A stretch of DNA of 14,594 nt from Anaerolineaceae bacterium (GCA_024762375.1 JANTHQ010000016.1:1-14594), one strand, 5' to 3'; numbered from the stretch's first letter, positions 1 to 7,741 are shown. The notes: a model not told the origin generated them from the sequence alone. Numbers and translations: made by a program.

Positions 1-1064
1 AGCCAGCCGATGCCGTAATTTGCCACCGCACCCATCGCAAACATATAACCGAGCGTCAGCCCGCTTGCCATCGCTTTTTTACCCGGTAACAGCGCCTGGG
101 CGATGACCACCAAAATACTGTGCGGCGCGCCGAGCATCCCGCCCGCCAAAAATGCCATCGCAAATGCCAGCCAACCATCAACCACCGGCAAAAAGTACAG
201 CGGCACCACTGCACCCGCCATCATCCAAAAAACAACCCGTTTGCGCCCCCAGCGGTCGGCGGCTGTACCCGCCAGCACACCCATTATCGCCGAAGCGAGC
301 CACATTGCGCCGGTAATCGCGCCGTATGCTGCCGGTTCCCAGCCTTTATCCTGAAAAAGTTTCGGCAAGAAAGTGATGGTTCCCAATTGCGCCCAACTGC
401 GGGCGGCAATCAGCACTGCCAGCAGAATCAACGCCCCCCAGCGGATCGCCTGCGCGGGAACGGGGTTGGTTTCTGCCGGGGAATCCATTTCTCTGGCGTG
501 GCGAGATTTGGGAAAGGGTGCGGTCAAAATGAAGAGCACCACCGGCAAAAAGAAGAGTACCATCAATTGAATACCCGTCATACCAATTTTCTGGAGTAAA
601 TATCCCGCCAGCACCGGGCCGCCCGCCAGCCCCATCTGTCCAAAAAGGAAGAAAACCGCGGTGGCAGTGGCCGGACTGTCTTTGCCCGCATCCGATGCGG
701 TCGCCACGGCGACGGGGTGATACACCGCCGAACCGAGTGATGCCAGCGAATATGGTATCAGCAGCCACACAAACTGTCCCAACCCTGCGACAAATGTCAT
801 CAGCGCCATAAATGACAACAGCCAAAACACACCCAACCCGGCCAGCCACCGGCTGCCATAACGGTCGGCGAGCCAGCCAAACACCGGTTGCAGCACCGAA
901 CCACCAAGCGTGTACAAACTTGCCGCCAGCCCGATTTGTGCGTTGCTCAATCCCAGCGGCAGGCTTAAAAAGGCAATGATAACCGGGCCGGAATTGTTAA
1001 AGGTATCCACTGTGGTGTGTCCCAGCGCCATTGCCAAAAATAAACGGTTGCGAATGATTTTCAT
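1..1064 (-). CDS. MFS exporter, fosmidomycin-resistance (Fsr) type, C-terminus cut by window edge
   Basis: Inner-membrane major facilitator superfamily protein, probably a proton-driven drug or metabolite exporter. My own translation of the reverse strand gives 354 complete codons with no stop before base 1. The Fsr subgroup is usually about 400 residues, so some 40-50 C-terminal residues should lie outside. Resemblance to Fsr is seen in the N-terminal HTTVDTFNNSGPVIIAFL stretch (16-33), GSAVYHP (111-117) and QALLPGKKAMASG (323-335). MFS motif A appears twice: GWLADRYGSRW (63-73) and GTAADRWGRKR (266-276), one per half. Hydrophobic helices alternate with a charged central loop near 184-208. 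The ATG at 1064 follows AGAAAGGCG, a weak Shine-Dalgarno. It appears monocistronic, with its own promoter at 1108-1135. Family assignment is firm. Substrate is unknown; fosmidomycin itself is only the family namesake. Confidence 0.88.
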   Translation of the reverse strand, partial: MKIIRNRLFLAMALGHTTVDTFNNSGPVIIAFLSLPLGLSNAQIGLAASLYTLGGSVLQPVFGWLADRYGSRWLAGLGVFWLLSFMALMTFVAGLGQFVWLLIPYSLASLGSAVYHPVAVATASDAGKDSPATATAVFFLFGQMGLAGGPVLAGYLLQKIGMTGIQLMVLFFLPVVLFILTAPFPKSRHAREMDSPAETNPVPAQAIRWGALILLAVLIAARSWAQLGTITFLPKLFQDKGWEPAAYGAITGAMWLASAIMGVLAGTAADRWGRKRVVFWMMAGAVVPLYFLPVVDGWLAFAMAFLAGGMLGAPHSILVVIAQALLPGKKAMASGLTLGYMFAMGAVANYGIGW

Positions 1065-1107
1065 TGGATTCGCCTTTCTGTGGTATCTGCGGATATTCGA
1101 GCGTGTC

Positions 1108-1135
1108 AGTATATCACACTCGCCGATTTTCCCAA
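1108..1135 (-). promoter_or_regulatory. Putative sigma70 promoter of the Fsr-type MFS gene
   Basis: Read on the minus strand, TTGGGA (1130-1135) and TATACT (1108-1113) are separated by 16 bp. The -10 matches TATAAT at five of six positions and the -35 matches TTGACA at four of six. Predicted transcription start is near 1101, leaving a leader of about 36 nt before the ATG at 1064. The -35 box lies inside the T-rich tail of the terminator of the gene upstream. Based on pattern only. Confidence 0.5.
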
Positions 1136-1180
1136 AGAAAATAAAAGCAGGGTGATGGCGCGTTGATGCCATCACCCTGC
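1134..1180 (-). terminator. Rho-independent terminator of the response regulator gene
   Basis: A perfect 13-bp inverted repeat: GCAGGGTGATGGC at 1147-1159 and its complement at 1168-1180, with an 8-nt loop. Read on the minus strand, the stem is followed by TTTTATTTTCTTT (1134-1146). It starts about 16 nt after the stop of the response regulator. The stem is GC-rich with a U-rich tail, so termination leftward is well supported. Confidence 0.85.
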
Positions 1181-1195
1181 GGCGGGAGGAAGTGT

Positions 1196-1630
1196 TTATC
1201 CCAACAGTGCTTCAACTTTTTGTATCAAAATTTCAATGGAAAACGGTTTGCGGATGATATCGAGCAAGCCCCATTCGGTCAACTGGTTTAACGATTCCGG
1301 AATCATAAACCCGGATATTGCCAGAAATTTCAAATCGGGGTTACGGGCCGACAGCCTTTTATAGAGTTCCACGCCATCCATTCTCGGCATTTTTATGTCA
1401 GAAATCACCAAGCCAATATCTGTGCCGAAATCATCGTACACAGCCAACGCCTCTTCGCCGTCACCGGCTATCAATACTTGGTATCCTTCACCTTCCAGAA
1501 GCAATTGCACAAAATCGCGCACAGAAGCTTCATCGTCCACGAGTAAAATTGTCCCTTTTGAAGCAGCGGCGTCTGTCACGTCTGAATTACCTTTCGTCAA
1601 AATATCTGCTTGCAGTGCTATCAAACTCAT
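1196..1630 (-). CDS. Single-domain response regulator (CheY-like receiver)
   Basis: A 144-residue cytoplasmic receiver protein with no output domain; it would be phosphorylated by a histidine kinase and act by binding a partner. Residues seen: acidic pair D32-D33 in LLVDDE, phospho-acceptor D78 in VISDIKMP, switch Ser106 in AISGF, and conserved Lys128 in RKPF. The first 26 residues form an extra N-terminal segment that typical CheY or Spo0F proteins lack. I chose the ATG at 1630 because GAGGAG lies 7 nt upstream; the upstream ATG at 1648 would place that Shine-Dalgarno inside the gene. It is transcribed away from mutS, has its own terminator, and has no adjacent kinase on its strand. The hybrid kinase at 6131-7723 is the nearest candidate partner, which is inference. 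No clear promoter was found in the AT-rich upstream stretch. Confidence 0.9.
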   Translation of the reverse strand: MSLIALQADILTKGNSDVTDAAASKGTILLVDDEASVRDFVQLLLEGEGYQVLIAGDGEEALAVYDDFGTDIGLVISDIKMPRMDGVELYKRLSARNPDLKFLAISGFMIPESLNQLTEWGLLDIIRKPFSIEILIQKVEALLG

Positions 1631-1754
1631 ACGGTACTCCTCTATCAAGCATCTTTAGACATATTTTACAATATTTTTGATATTTTTGGGTAAACGCAGG
1701 GTAATTTCACGGCAAATTTTACGTAAATTCAATCACCATTTCGATTTTTTCGCT

Positions 1755-1782
1755 TTGACATTCCCCCGCAATGCTTTATACT
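1755..1782 (+). promoter_or_regulatory. Sigma70-type promoter of mutS
   Basis: A perfect TTGACA (1755-1760), 16 bp, then TATACT (1777-1782), five of six to consensus. The expected transcription start near 1789 gives a leader of under 30 nt before the TTG start at 1817. This is one of the best promoters in the window and probably drives mutS and perhaps the two genes after it. Confidence 0.75.
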
Positions 1783-1816
1783 AAAATCCGGGACGATTGT
1801 TGAAAGGAAAATCACG

Positions 1817-4399
1817 TTGAGCACACCGGTCCGCCGCCAATATCTGCAACTGAAACACGAACACCCCGATGCCATCCTCTTTTTCCGCATGGGCGATTTT
1901 TATGAAGCCTTCGATGAGGATGCGCACACCATCGCCCGCGAGTTGAATTTGGTGCTGACCACCCGCGACAAAACGAGCAAAATTCCGATGGCGGGCGTGC
2001 CCCATCACGCCGCCGAAAGTTATATCGCGCGGCTGGTGCAGGCGGGGTACAAAGTTGCCATCTGCGAGCAGGTGAGCAAAACACCCGTCAACGGGCTGAT
2101 GCCCCGCGAAGTGGTGCGCATCGTTACCCCCGGCACGGTGGTCGAACCAACACTGCTGGAAGCGAAAGAGCACAACTATTTGGCGTGTCTGCACCACCCG
2201 CAGGAAAATCGCGCCGGGCTGGCGTATGTGGACATCACCACGGGCGAATTTGCCGCCACGCTGCTGGAAGGCGAAAATGTGGCGCGGCTGGCGGTGGACG
2301 AACTGGCGCGGCTCAATCCCGCCGAGTTGATCATCGCCGATAGCCGCCCTGAACCGGCACATATCAACATCCCACTGACCCGGTTGGAAGATTGGCGTTT
2401 CGACCCGGAAAAAGCGACCCAAACCCTGCAGCACTATTTCGGCGTGCAAACGCTGGATGGTTTCGGGCTGGGCGGAAAAACGCCCGCTGTGCAAGCCGCC
2501 GGGGCAATTTTGCAGTATCTCATTCAAACCCAAAAAGGCGCGGTCGCACAAATTACCGGCATTCGCTATTACAGCATCAGCCAGTTTATGGTGCTCGACA
2601 GCCACACACGCCGAAATTTGGAGTTGACCCGCACCCTGCGCGGCGAAACGGGCAAAGGTTCGCTGGTGGATGTGCTGGATGCCACCATCACCCCGATGGG
2701 CGGGCGGTTGCTGCGGGCGTGGCTGCGCCAACCGCTGCTGGATGTGGCTGCGCTGAACGCACGGCTCGATGCGGTGGCAGCGTTTTTCAACAGCACCGCC
2801 ATGCGCGCCGAAATCCGCGACCTGCTGAAAGGCATCGCCGACGTGGAACGGCTGACCAGCCGCATTCTGCAGGGCATCGCCCAGCCGCGCAATTTAACCG
2901 ACCTGCGCGCCAGTCTGGAAGCCATCCCCCCGCTGATGGACGCTTTGCGCCGCGACGGTAACCCGCAATTTACCGCGCTGGCAGACACGTTCGACCCGTG
3001 CCCGGCAGTGGTGGAACTGCTGTCGCAGGCAATTGTGGATGACCCGCCGGCGCAAATTTCAAAAGGGGGCGTCATCCGTCCTGCTTTTTCGGAAGAACTC
3101 TCCGCGCTGCTGAACGGTTCGCGCGATGCCCGTCGCTGGATTGCCGAACTGGAAACCCGCGAGCGCGAACGCACCGGTATTCCCAAATTGAAGGTCGGGT
3201 TCAACAAAGTTTTCGGCTATTATATCGAAATCACCAAATCGAATTTGGACATGGTTCCGCCGGAATATATCCGCAAACAAACGCTGGTCAATGCCGAGCG
3301 GTTCATCACCCCCGAACTGAAAGAGTATGAAAGTTTGGTGCTGAACGCAGAAGAACGGCAGTTGGAAATCGAAGCGCGCATTTTTCAGGAAGTGGTACAG
3401 CAGGTTGCAGCGCATCATCGCGCATTGTACCGCACCGCCGATGCGCTGGCGCGGCTGGATGTTTTTTCGGCGCTGGCGCAGGTGGCGGCGCAGAACAATT
3501 ATGTTCGCCCCGAATTGAGTGATGACGACCTGCTGGACATCGTCAACGGGCGGCATCCGGTGGTGGAAAAAAGCGTGCAGGATTCGGGGACGGGGTTCGT
3601 GCCGAATGACACGCGCCTGTCCGCCGATGAGCAAATTTGGATTATCACCGGGCCGAATATGAGCGGGAAATCGACCCTGCTGCGGCAGGTGGCGCTGATT
3701 GTGCTGATGGCGCAAATCGGCTCATTCGTCCCCGCCGAGCGAGCGCACATCGGCGTGGTTGACCGCATTTTCACCCGCATCGGCGCGCAGGATGAAATTC
3801 ACGCCGGGCAGAGCACGTTTATGGTGGAAATGGTCGAAACGGCGGCGCTGCTGGCGCAGAGCACGCCGCGCAGTCTGCTCATTCTGGATGAAATCGGGCG
3901 TGGCACGAGCACATACGACGGGCTGGCAATCGCCCGCGCCATTGTGGAATATGTCCACAATAATCCGAAACTGCGCGCGAAAACGCTGTTTGCCACCCAT
4001 TATCACGAGTTGGTCGAGCTGGAGAAAACCTTGCCCCGCGTGCGAAATTACAATGTCGCCGTGGCGAATCACGGCGGGCAAGTGGTGTTTCTGCATAAAA
4101 TTGTACCCGGTGGCGCCGACAGAAGTTACGGGGTACACGTGGCGCAGTTGGCAGGTATTCCCAAACCGGTGATTGACCGCGCCAACGAAATTTTGGCGGA
4201 GTTGGAGAGCGATTCGGCGCGGGTGGCAGAGCAGGCGCACATCCGCAACACATTTCGCGGGGTGCAACTGTCATTTCTCGCCCCGGAAAACCATCCGGTG
4301 GTGGAGGCCCTGCAATCGCTGAAAATCGAGGAAATGTCGCCGCTGGAAGCACTGAACAAATTGTATGAACTGCAACAAATGGCGAATAATGAAGAGTGA
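1817..4399 (+). CDS. mutS: DNA mismatch repair ATPase MutS
   Basis: MutS binds mispaired or looped bases in new DNA and, on ATP binding, becomes a sliding clamp that recruits MutL. At 860 residues it has normal bacterial MutS length. Seen in order: mismatch-binding domain with the Phe-X-Glu reader in GDFYEAF (F28, E30); connector, core and clamp regions; the KVGFNKVFGYYIEI stretch; Walker A GPNMSGKS (612-619, K618); Walker B LLILDE (D691, E692); the signature GRGTSTYDG; and the ATHYHEL motif. The C-terminal tail PLEALNKLYEL is typical of the family. The start is TTG at 1817, supported by GAAAGGA with about 8 nt spacing; the ATG at residue 25 lies inside the conserved reader domain and is excluded. 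No mutL is in the window. The stop codon lies within an 8-bp tandem repeat. All catalytic motifs are intact. Confidence 0.98.
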   Translation: MSTPVRRQYLQLKHEHPDAILFFRMGDFYEAFDEDAHTIARELNLVLTTRDKTSKIPMAGVPHHAAESYIARLVQAGYKVAICEQVSKTPVNGLMPREVVRIVTPGTVVEPTLLEAKEHNYLACLHHPQENRAGLAYVDITTGEFAATLLEGENVARLAVDELARLNPAELIIADSRPEPAHINIPLTRLEDWRFDPEKATQTLQHYFGVQTLDGFGLGGKTPAVQAAGAILQYLIQTQKGAVAQITGIRYYSISQFMVLDSHTRRNLELTRTLRGETGKGSLVDVLDATITPMGGRLLRAWLRQPLLDVAALNARLDAVAAFFNSTAMRAEIRDLLKGIADVERLTSRILQGIAQPRNLTDLRASLEAIPPLMDALRRDGNPQFTALADTFDPCPAVVELLSQAIVDDPPAQISKGGVIRPAFSEELSALLNGSRDARRWIAELETRERERTGIPKLKVGFNKVFGYYIEITKSNLDMVPPEYIRKQTLVNAERFITPELKEYESLVLNAEERQLEIEARIFQEVVQQVAAHHRALYRTADALARLDVFSALAQVAAQNNYVRPELSDDDLLDIVNGRHPVVEKSVQDSGTGFVPNDTRLSADEQIWIITGPNMSGKSTLLRQVALIVLMAQIGSFVPAERAHIGVVDRIFTRIGAQDEIHAGQSTFMVEMVETAALLAQSTPRSLLILDEIGRGTSTYDGLAIARAIVEYVHNNPKLRAKTLFATHYHELVELEKTLPRVRNYNVAVANHGGQVVFLHKIVPGGADRSYGVHVAQLAGIPKPVIDRANEILAELESDSARVAEQAHIRNTFRGVQLSFLAPENHPVVEALQSLKIEEMSPLEALNKLYELQQMANNEE

Positions 4400-4433
4400 A
4401 TGGGCGAATTTGCGAATCTGCGAATGGGTGAAC
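4394..4433 (+). repeat. 8-bp minisatellite overlapping the mutS stop codon
   Basis: Five tandem octamers of form NNGYGAAY: GAGTGAAT, GGGCGAAT, TTGCGAAT, CTGCGAAT, GGGTGAAC. The first unit contains the mutS stop (TGA 4397-4399). Units differ mostly in their first two bases, and the GYGAAY core is kept throughout. It directly precedes a second array with a 7-bp period. Confidence 0.8.
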
Positions 4434-4444
4434 GTCACTCATTT

Positions 4445-4486
4445 GCTGACCACTGAAAACTGGCAACTGACCACTGAAAACTGAAA
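4445..4486 (+). repeat. Heptanucleotide tandem repeat ACTGNNN, six units
   Basis: Consecutive 7-mers: GCTGACC, ACTGAAA, ACTGGCA, ACTGACC, ACTGAAA, ACTGAAA. Every third unit repeats, giving an exact 17-nt direct repeat (4446-4462 and 4467-4483) with a 21-bp period. It resembles in form the short tandemly repeated heptamers (STRR) described between cyanobacterial genes. It occupies the place where a Shine-Dalgarno for the next gene would be expected. Confidence 0.8.
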
Positions 4487-4488
4487 CT

Positions 4489-6150
4489 TTGAACCCGAAA
4501 CCGAAAATCTTGAACCGAAAACTTCTATCTATTATTTACCTTTCGTTATTCATTATCCTCGCCGCCTGCCAGCCCACTGAAAAAACCGTCACCATCGCCG
4601 TGGATGGCGAAACCATCACCCGCACCACCGAGGCGAACACGGTGGGGCAATTGATGCAGGAAGCGGGCATCCAACTGGGTGAACTCGACCGGGTTGCCCC
4701 CGATTTGTATGTCCAACTGAAACCGGGTATGGCTATCACCGTCACCCGCATCACCGAAAAAACCGAAACCATCACCCGTACCGTGCCTTTCGCCCAGAAA
4801 ATTGTGGTGAATGAGGTTCTACCCGCCGGCGAACAGCGCATCCAGCAACTTGGTGTCAACGGGGAAGAGGAAGTTACCACCCGCATCACGCTGGAAAACG
4901 GCGCGGAAGTGTCGCGCACAGAGGTGAGCCGGGTACTGACGAAAGCGCCGGTGGATGAGATTCTCATCGTCGGCGGGAAAGGCTCGCTGCCGAAAGTGAC
5001 ATTTCCGGGCAGTATCATCTATCTGTCCGGCGGCAATGCGTGGTTGATGAAAGAGAGTACCATCGCTCGCCGATTGCTGACCACCAGCGGCGATTTGGAC
5101 GAACACGTTTTTTCTGTTTCGCCCGACGGCAGCCGGTTATTGTTCACCCGCGCCGTCACCGAAACCGGCGACGCGCCACTGAACGAATTGTGGATGGTCA
5201 ATGCCCGCATCGTGGGCGAAAAACCGATTTCGCTGCCGGTGCAGGGCGTGCTGTATGCCGAATGGTCGCCCATCATCACCGATACCCGCATCGCATACAG
5301 CACCGCCGAGCGCGCGCCGGGGCAGCCGGGCTGGCGGGCGCAAAACGATTTGTGGCTGTGGGACACAACACGCCCCATCGACACCGCTCGCCGCATTTTG
5401 CCGCCCAACACCCGTGGACTCTATTCGTGGTGGGGGTCGAACTTCAAATGGTCGCCCGACGGCACAAAATTCGCTTTCGCCACCGCTTCCGAAATCGGCG
5501 TGATTGATGCCACCGATGGCACCGTCACCACCCTGAAAGAATTTCCGCCATACCAAACCCGCAGCGAATGGGCGTGGGTTCCCACCGTGTCATGGTCGCC
5601 CAACAGCGCGTTCATCGCCACCGTCGTTCACGGCGAACCGGAAGCAGACGTACCGCCGGAAGAGAGTCAGGTATTCGATGTGTGGCTCTTCGCCGCAGAC
5701 GGCAGCATCAGCGCCGAAATCGCTCCCAAAGCCGGCATGTGGAGTAATCCGCAGTGGACGCCGCACGGCATAATTTATGGAAATGCCATCAATCCCTTGC
5801 ATTCCGTGAACAGTCGGTATAAACTTATACGTGTAGATTGGGATGGCAGCAACCCCACCGTTATTTTCCCCCAGGGCGAGCAGCCGGGCGTGGAATTTCC
5901 GGTGGTGGTCCATCCCGACAGCAGCGACGCGGCGGTCGTGGTTTATGGCAACGACCTGTACCTGTTGCCCGATAACGGTTCGCCTGCCGCCGCGCTGACC
6001 GCCAACCACGAAAGTCTCGCACCACAGTGGATCATTCCGCCGCGCTCGCCGGTGGTTGCCACCCCGGTGATTACCACCACAAGCACACCAAATTTGGCAC
6101 CGACGGCAACAGCGAGCAAAGGAGCACCGCGTGAAAATTTTGCTGATTGA
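4489..6150 (+). CDS. DUF348-G5-beta-propeller lipoprotein
   Basis: Predicted extracytoplasmic lipoprotein of 553 residues. A hydrophobic signal segment (12-26) ends in the lipobox LAAC with Cys27. Residues about 33-75 match DUF348, the beta-grasp unit seen before G5 in YabE/Rpf-type proteins. About 88-163 match a G5 domain, ending VDEILIVGG. Residues about 170-515 contain WD40/TolB-like propeller repeats, with blade motifs VSPDGSRLLFTRA, KWSPDGTKFAFATA and SWSPNSAFIATV. The C-terminus is Pro/Thr-rich (519-545). DUF348-G5 proteins usually carry a peptidoglycan hydrolase or LysM; here a propeller replaces it and no catalytic motif is visible. Known of the family: G5 is linked to cell-wall or glycan binding. 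Inferred: an envelope-bound scaffold or sensor. The start is uncertain: TTG at 4489 and TTG at 4510 both lack a Shine-Dalgarno. It follows mutS by 89 bp and overlaps the kinase gene by 20 bp. Confidence 0.85.
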   Translation: MNPKPKILNRKLLSIIYLSLFIILAACQPTEKTVTIAVDGETITRTTEANTVGQLMQEAGIQLGELDRVAPDLYVQLKPGMAITVTRITEKTETITRTVPFAQKIVVNEVLPAGEQRIQQLGVNGEEEVTTRITLENGAEVSRTEVSRVLTKAPVDEILIVGGKGSLPKVTFPGSIIYLSGGNAWLMKESTIARRLLTTSGDLDEHVFSVSPDGSRLLFTRAVTETGDAPLNELWMVNARIVGEKPISLPVQGVLYAEWSPIITDTRIAYSTAERAPGQPGWRAQNDLWLWDTTRPIDTARRILPPNTRGLYSWWGSNFKWSPDGTKFAFATASEIGVIDATDGTVTTLKEFPPYQTRSEWAWVPTVSWSPNSAFIATVVHGEPEADVPPEESQVFDVWLFAADGSISAEIAPKAGMWSNPQWTPHGIIYGNAINPLHSVNSRYKLIRVDWDGSNPTVIFPQGEQPGVEFPVVVHPDSSDAAVVVYGNDLYLLPDNGSPAAALTANHESLAPQWIIPPRSPVVATPVITTTSTPNLAPTATASKGAPRENFAD

Positions 6151-7723
6151 CCAAGACACCAACACGCTGGAAATGCTGCAAATCAGCCTGACTCGCGCCG
6201 GTCACACCGTCATCATCGCCGCCGATGGCGAAGCGGGCATTCGGCTGGCCGAAAAAGAACACCCCGACCTGATTGCGCTCGACGTTTTGCTGCCCGGTGT
6301 GAGCGGGTTTGAGGTTTGCAACCGATTGCACGAAAATCCCGCCACACGTGACATTCCGCGGGTGGTGATAACCGCTCTGTCGCTGCCGAATGCCGCCCCA
6401 CATTGGCACAGCCTTTCGGGACAGCACGATTTCAAATATCAGGCCTACTTCCCCAAACCACTCGATACCCGCCAATTTTTGCAATATCTCGCCACCCATA
6501 TCGACCACAGCGAAACCGAACGGCCGGCCGGCCCCGGCGTGCTCATCATTTCCGCAGACCCGGCACGCGAAGCCATTGTATCGCTACTGAAAGCACGAAA
6601 ATACAACGCCTACGGCTACGCGCAATTTATCAAGCCGGTCGAAAAAATTCGCAACTACCCCCCCTCGGTGCTGATTATTGATGAAACCATGCTCACCCCG
6701 GCAGCGTGGGACGCATTTGCCATCTTGCGCGAGCAAAACCCCATCTTCAACCTGGTGGTCATCGCCCCCCCGGCCGACACCCCACCACCCTATATTTCCG
6801 ATGTCGATTTTGTGCTGGTGCCGCCACTTTCGGCGTGGCAGGTATTACGGCTGGTAGAAAGTCTGATTGATTACCGGCAGGCCAAAGAACGCGCCGAATT
6901 TCTATCCGAACAAATTATATCGCTCAATGACGAATTGACCGAAGCGCGGCACGTCCATTTGGCGCAAAAAGAAGAATTGGAATTTGTGAACCAGCGATTG
7001 CACGAGTTGAGCGATTTAAAAGAAACACTGACCGGCATGGTCGTGCACGATTTAAAAGCGCCGCTCAGCGCGATGATTGGCGCTTTGCAATTTTTGACGA
7101 TGGACCCCGGCAACACCATCACCGAAATGAGCCAAAAAATCATTGAGGGGGGATTGGCCGCCGCCGGGCAAATGGAACGGCTGACGCTGACACTGCTGGA
7201 TGAGCACAAATTGGAAAACAATCAACTGGTGCTGGAACCTGAACCGGTGAACGCCAAAGAATTATTGGAAAACAGTTTGGCTACCCTGCAACCGCTGTTC
7301 AAAATGCACCATGTTGACGCTGAAATACATTTCCCCGCCGATTTACCCCCCATTATGGCAGACCCCATTATGTTTCAGCGGGTCATCGAAAACCTGCTGG
7401 ACAATGCCGTCAAATATTCCCCCGAAAATGAGACCGTTTCCATTTTCGCCCGCAAAGTGGATGGCAAAGTGGAATTTTGTGTCGCCGACCGTGGCGAAGG
7501 CATTCCCCCCCAGCACCGCACCATCATTTTCGAACGGTTCGCCCAACTGGATACCACCGCTGACCTCGGCAAAGTGCGAAACGGCGTGGGTTTAGGCTTA
7601 ACTTTCTGCAAACTCGCGGTAGAAACGATGGGTGGCAACATTTGGGTGGATGACCGTGAAAACTTCGGTGCGGCATTCTATTTCACCCTGCCGGAAGCCA
7701 CACTTTCCGATACAGAAAATTAG
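6131..7723 (+). CDS. Hybrid sensor kinase: receiver, pseudo-receiver, coiled coil, HisKA-HATPase
   Basis: Cytoplasmic two-component protein of 530 residues without membrane segments. Residues 1-124 form a complete receiver: D7/D9, phospho-acceptor D51 in ALDVLLPG, T81, K109 in FPKP. Residues about 135-245 have the same fold pattern, with D184 in VLIIDE, but no acidic pair and VPP where the conserved Lys-Pro should be; this looks like a degenerate second receiver. A coiled coil spans about 250-297. HisKA follows with H306 in MVVHDLKAP. The HATPase domain has the N box (ENLLDNAVKYSP, 420-431), the G1 box DRGEGIP (453-459) and NGVGLGL (485-491). With receivers N-terminal, phosphorylation of D51 probably controls kinase activity. 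The GTG start at 6131 is fixed by AAAGGAG 6 nt upstream, inside the lipoprotein gene, so the two are likely translationally coupled. No cognate output regulator is adjacent on this strand. Confidence 0.93.
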   Translation: MKILLIDQDTNTLEMLQISLTRAGHTVIIAADGEAGIRLAEKEHPDLIALDVLLPGVSGFEVCNRLHENPATRDIPRVVITALSLPNAAPHWHSLSGQHDFKYQAYFPKPLDTRQFLQYLATHIDHSETERPAGPGVLIISADPAREAIVSLLKARKYNAYGYAQFIKPVEKIRNYPPSVLIIDETMLTPAAWDAFAILREQNPIFNLVVIAPPADTPPPYISDVDFVLVPPLSAWQVLRLVESLIDYRQAKERAEFLSEQIISLNDELTEARHVHLAQKEELEFVNQRLHELSDLKETLTGMVVHDLKAPLSAMIGALQFLTMDPGNTITEMSQKIIEGGLAAAGQMERLTLTLLDEHKLENNQLVLEPEPVNAKELLENSLATLQPLFKMHHVDAEIHFPADLPPIMADPIMFQRVIENLLDNAVKYSPENETVSIFARKVDGKVEFCVADRGEGIPPQHRTIIFERFAQLDTTADLGKVRNGVGLGLTFCKLAVETMGGNIWVDDRENFGAAFYFTLPEATLSDTEN

Positions 7724-7741
7724 GTTCCGTTGCCGTTTCCC

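Noticed and set aside
346..849. Long open frame on the minus strand inside the left transporter region
   Set aside because: It is the wrong frame. The frame from 1064 gives a clear MFS protein with motif A twice; this one gives a Gly/Arg-rich string with no family features.
1631..1648. Upstream ATG at 1648 for the response regulator
   Set aside because: GAGGAG lies between this ATG and the one at 1630, so the shorter form is better supported.
1781..2731. 316-codon open frame antisense to mutS
   Set aside because: Composition is rich in His, Gln and Arg with no domain pattern, as expected opposite a GC-rich coding gene; mutS is unquestionable on the other strand.
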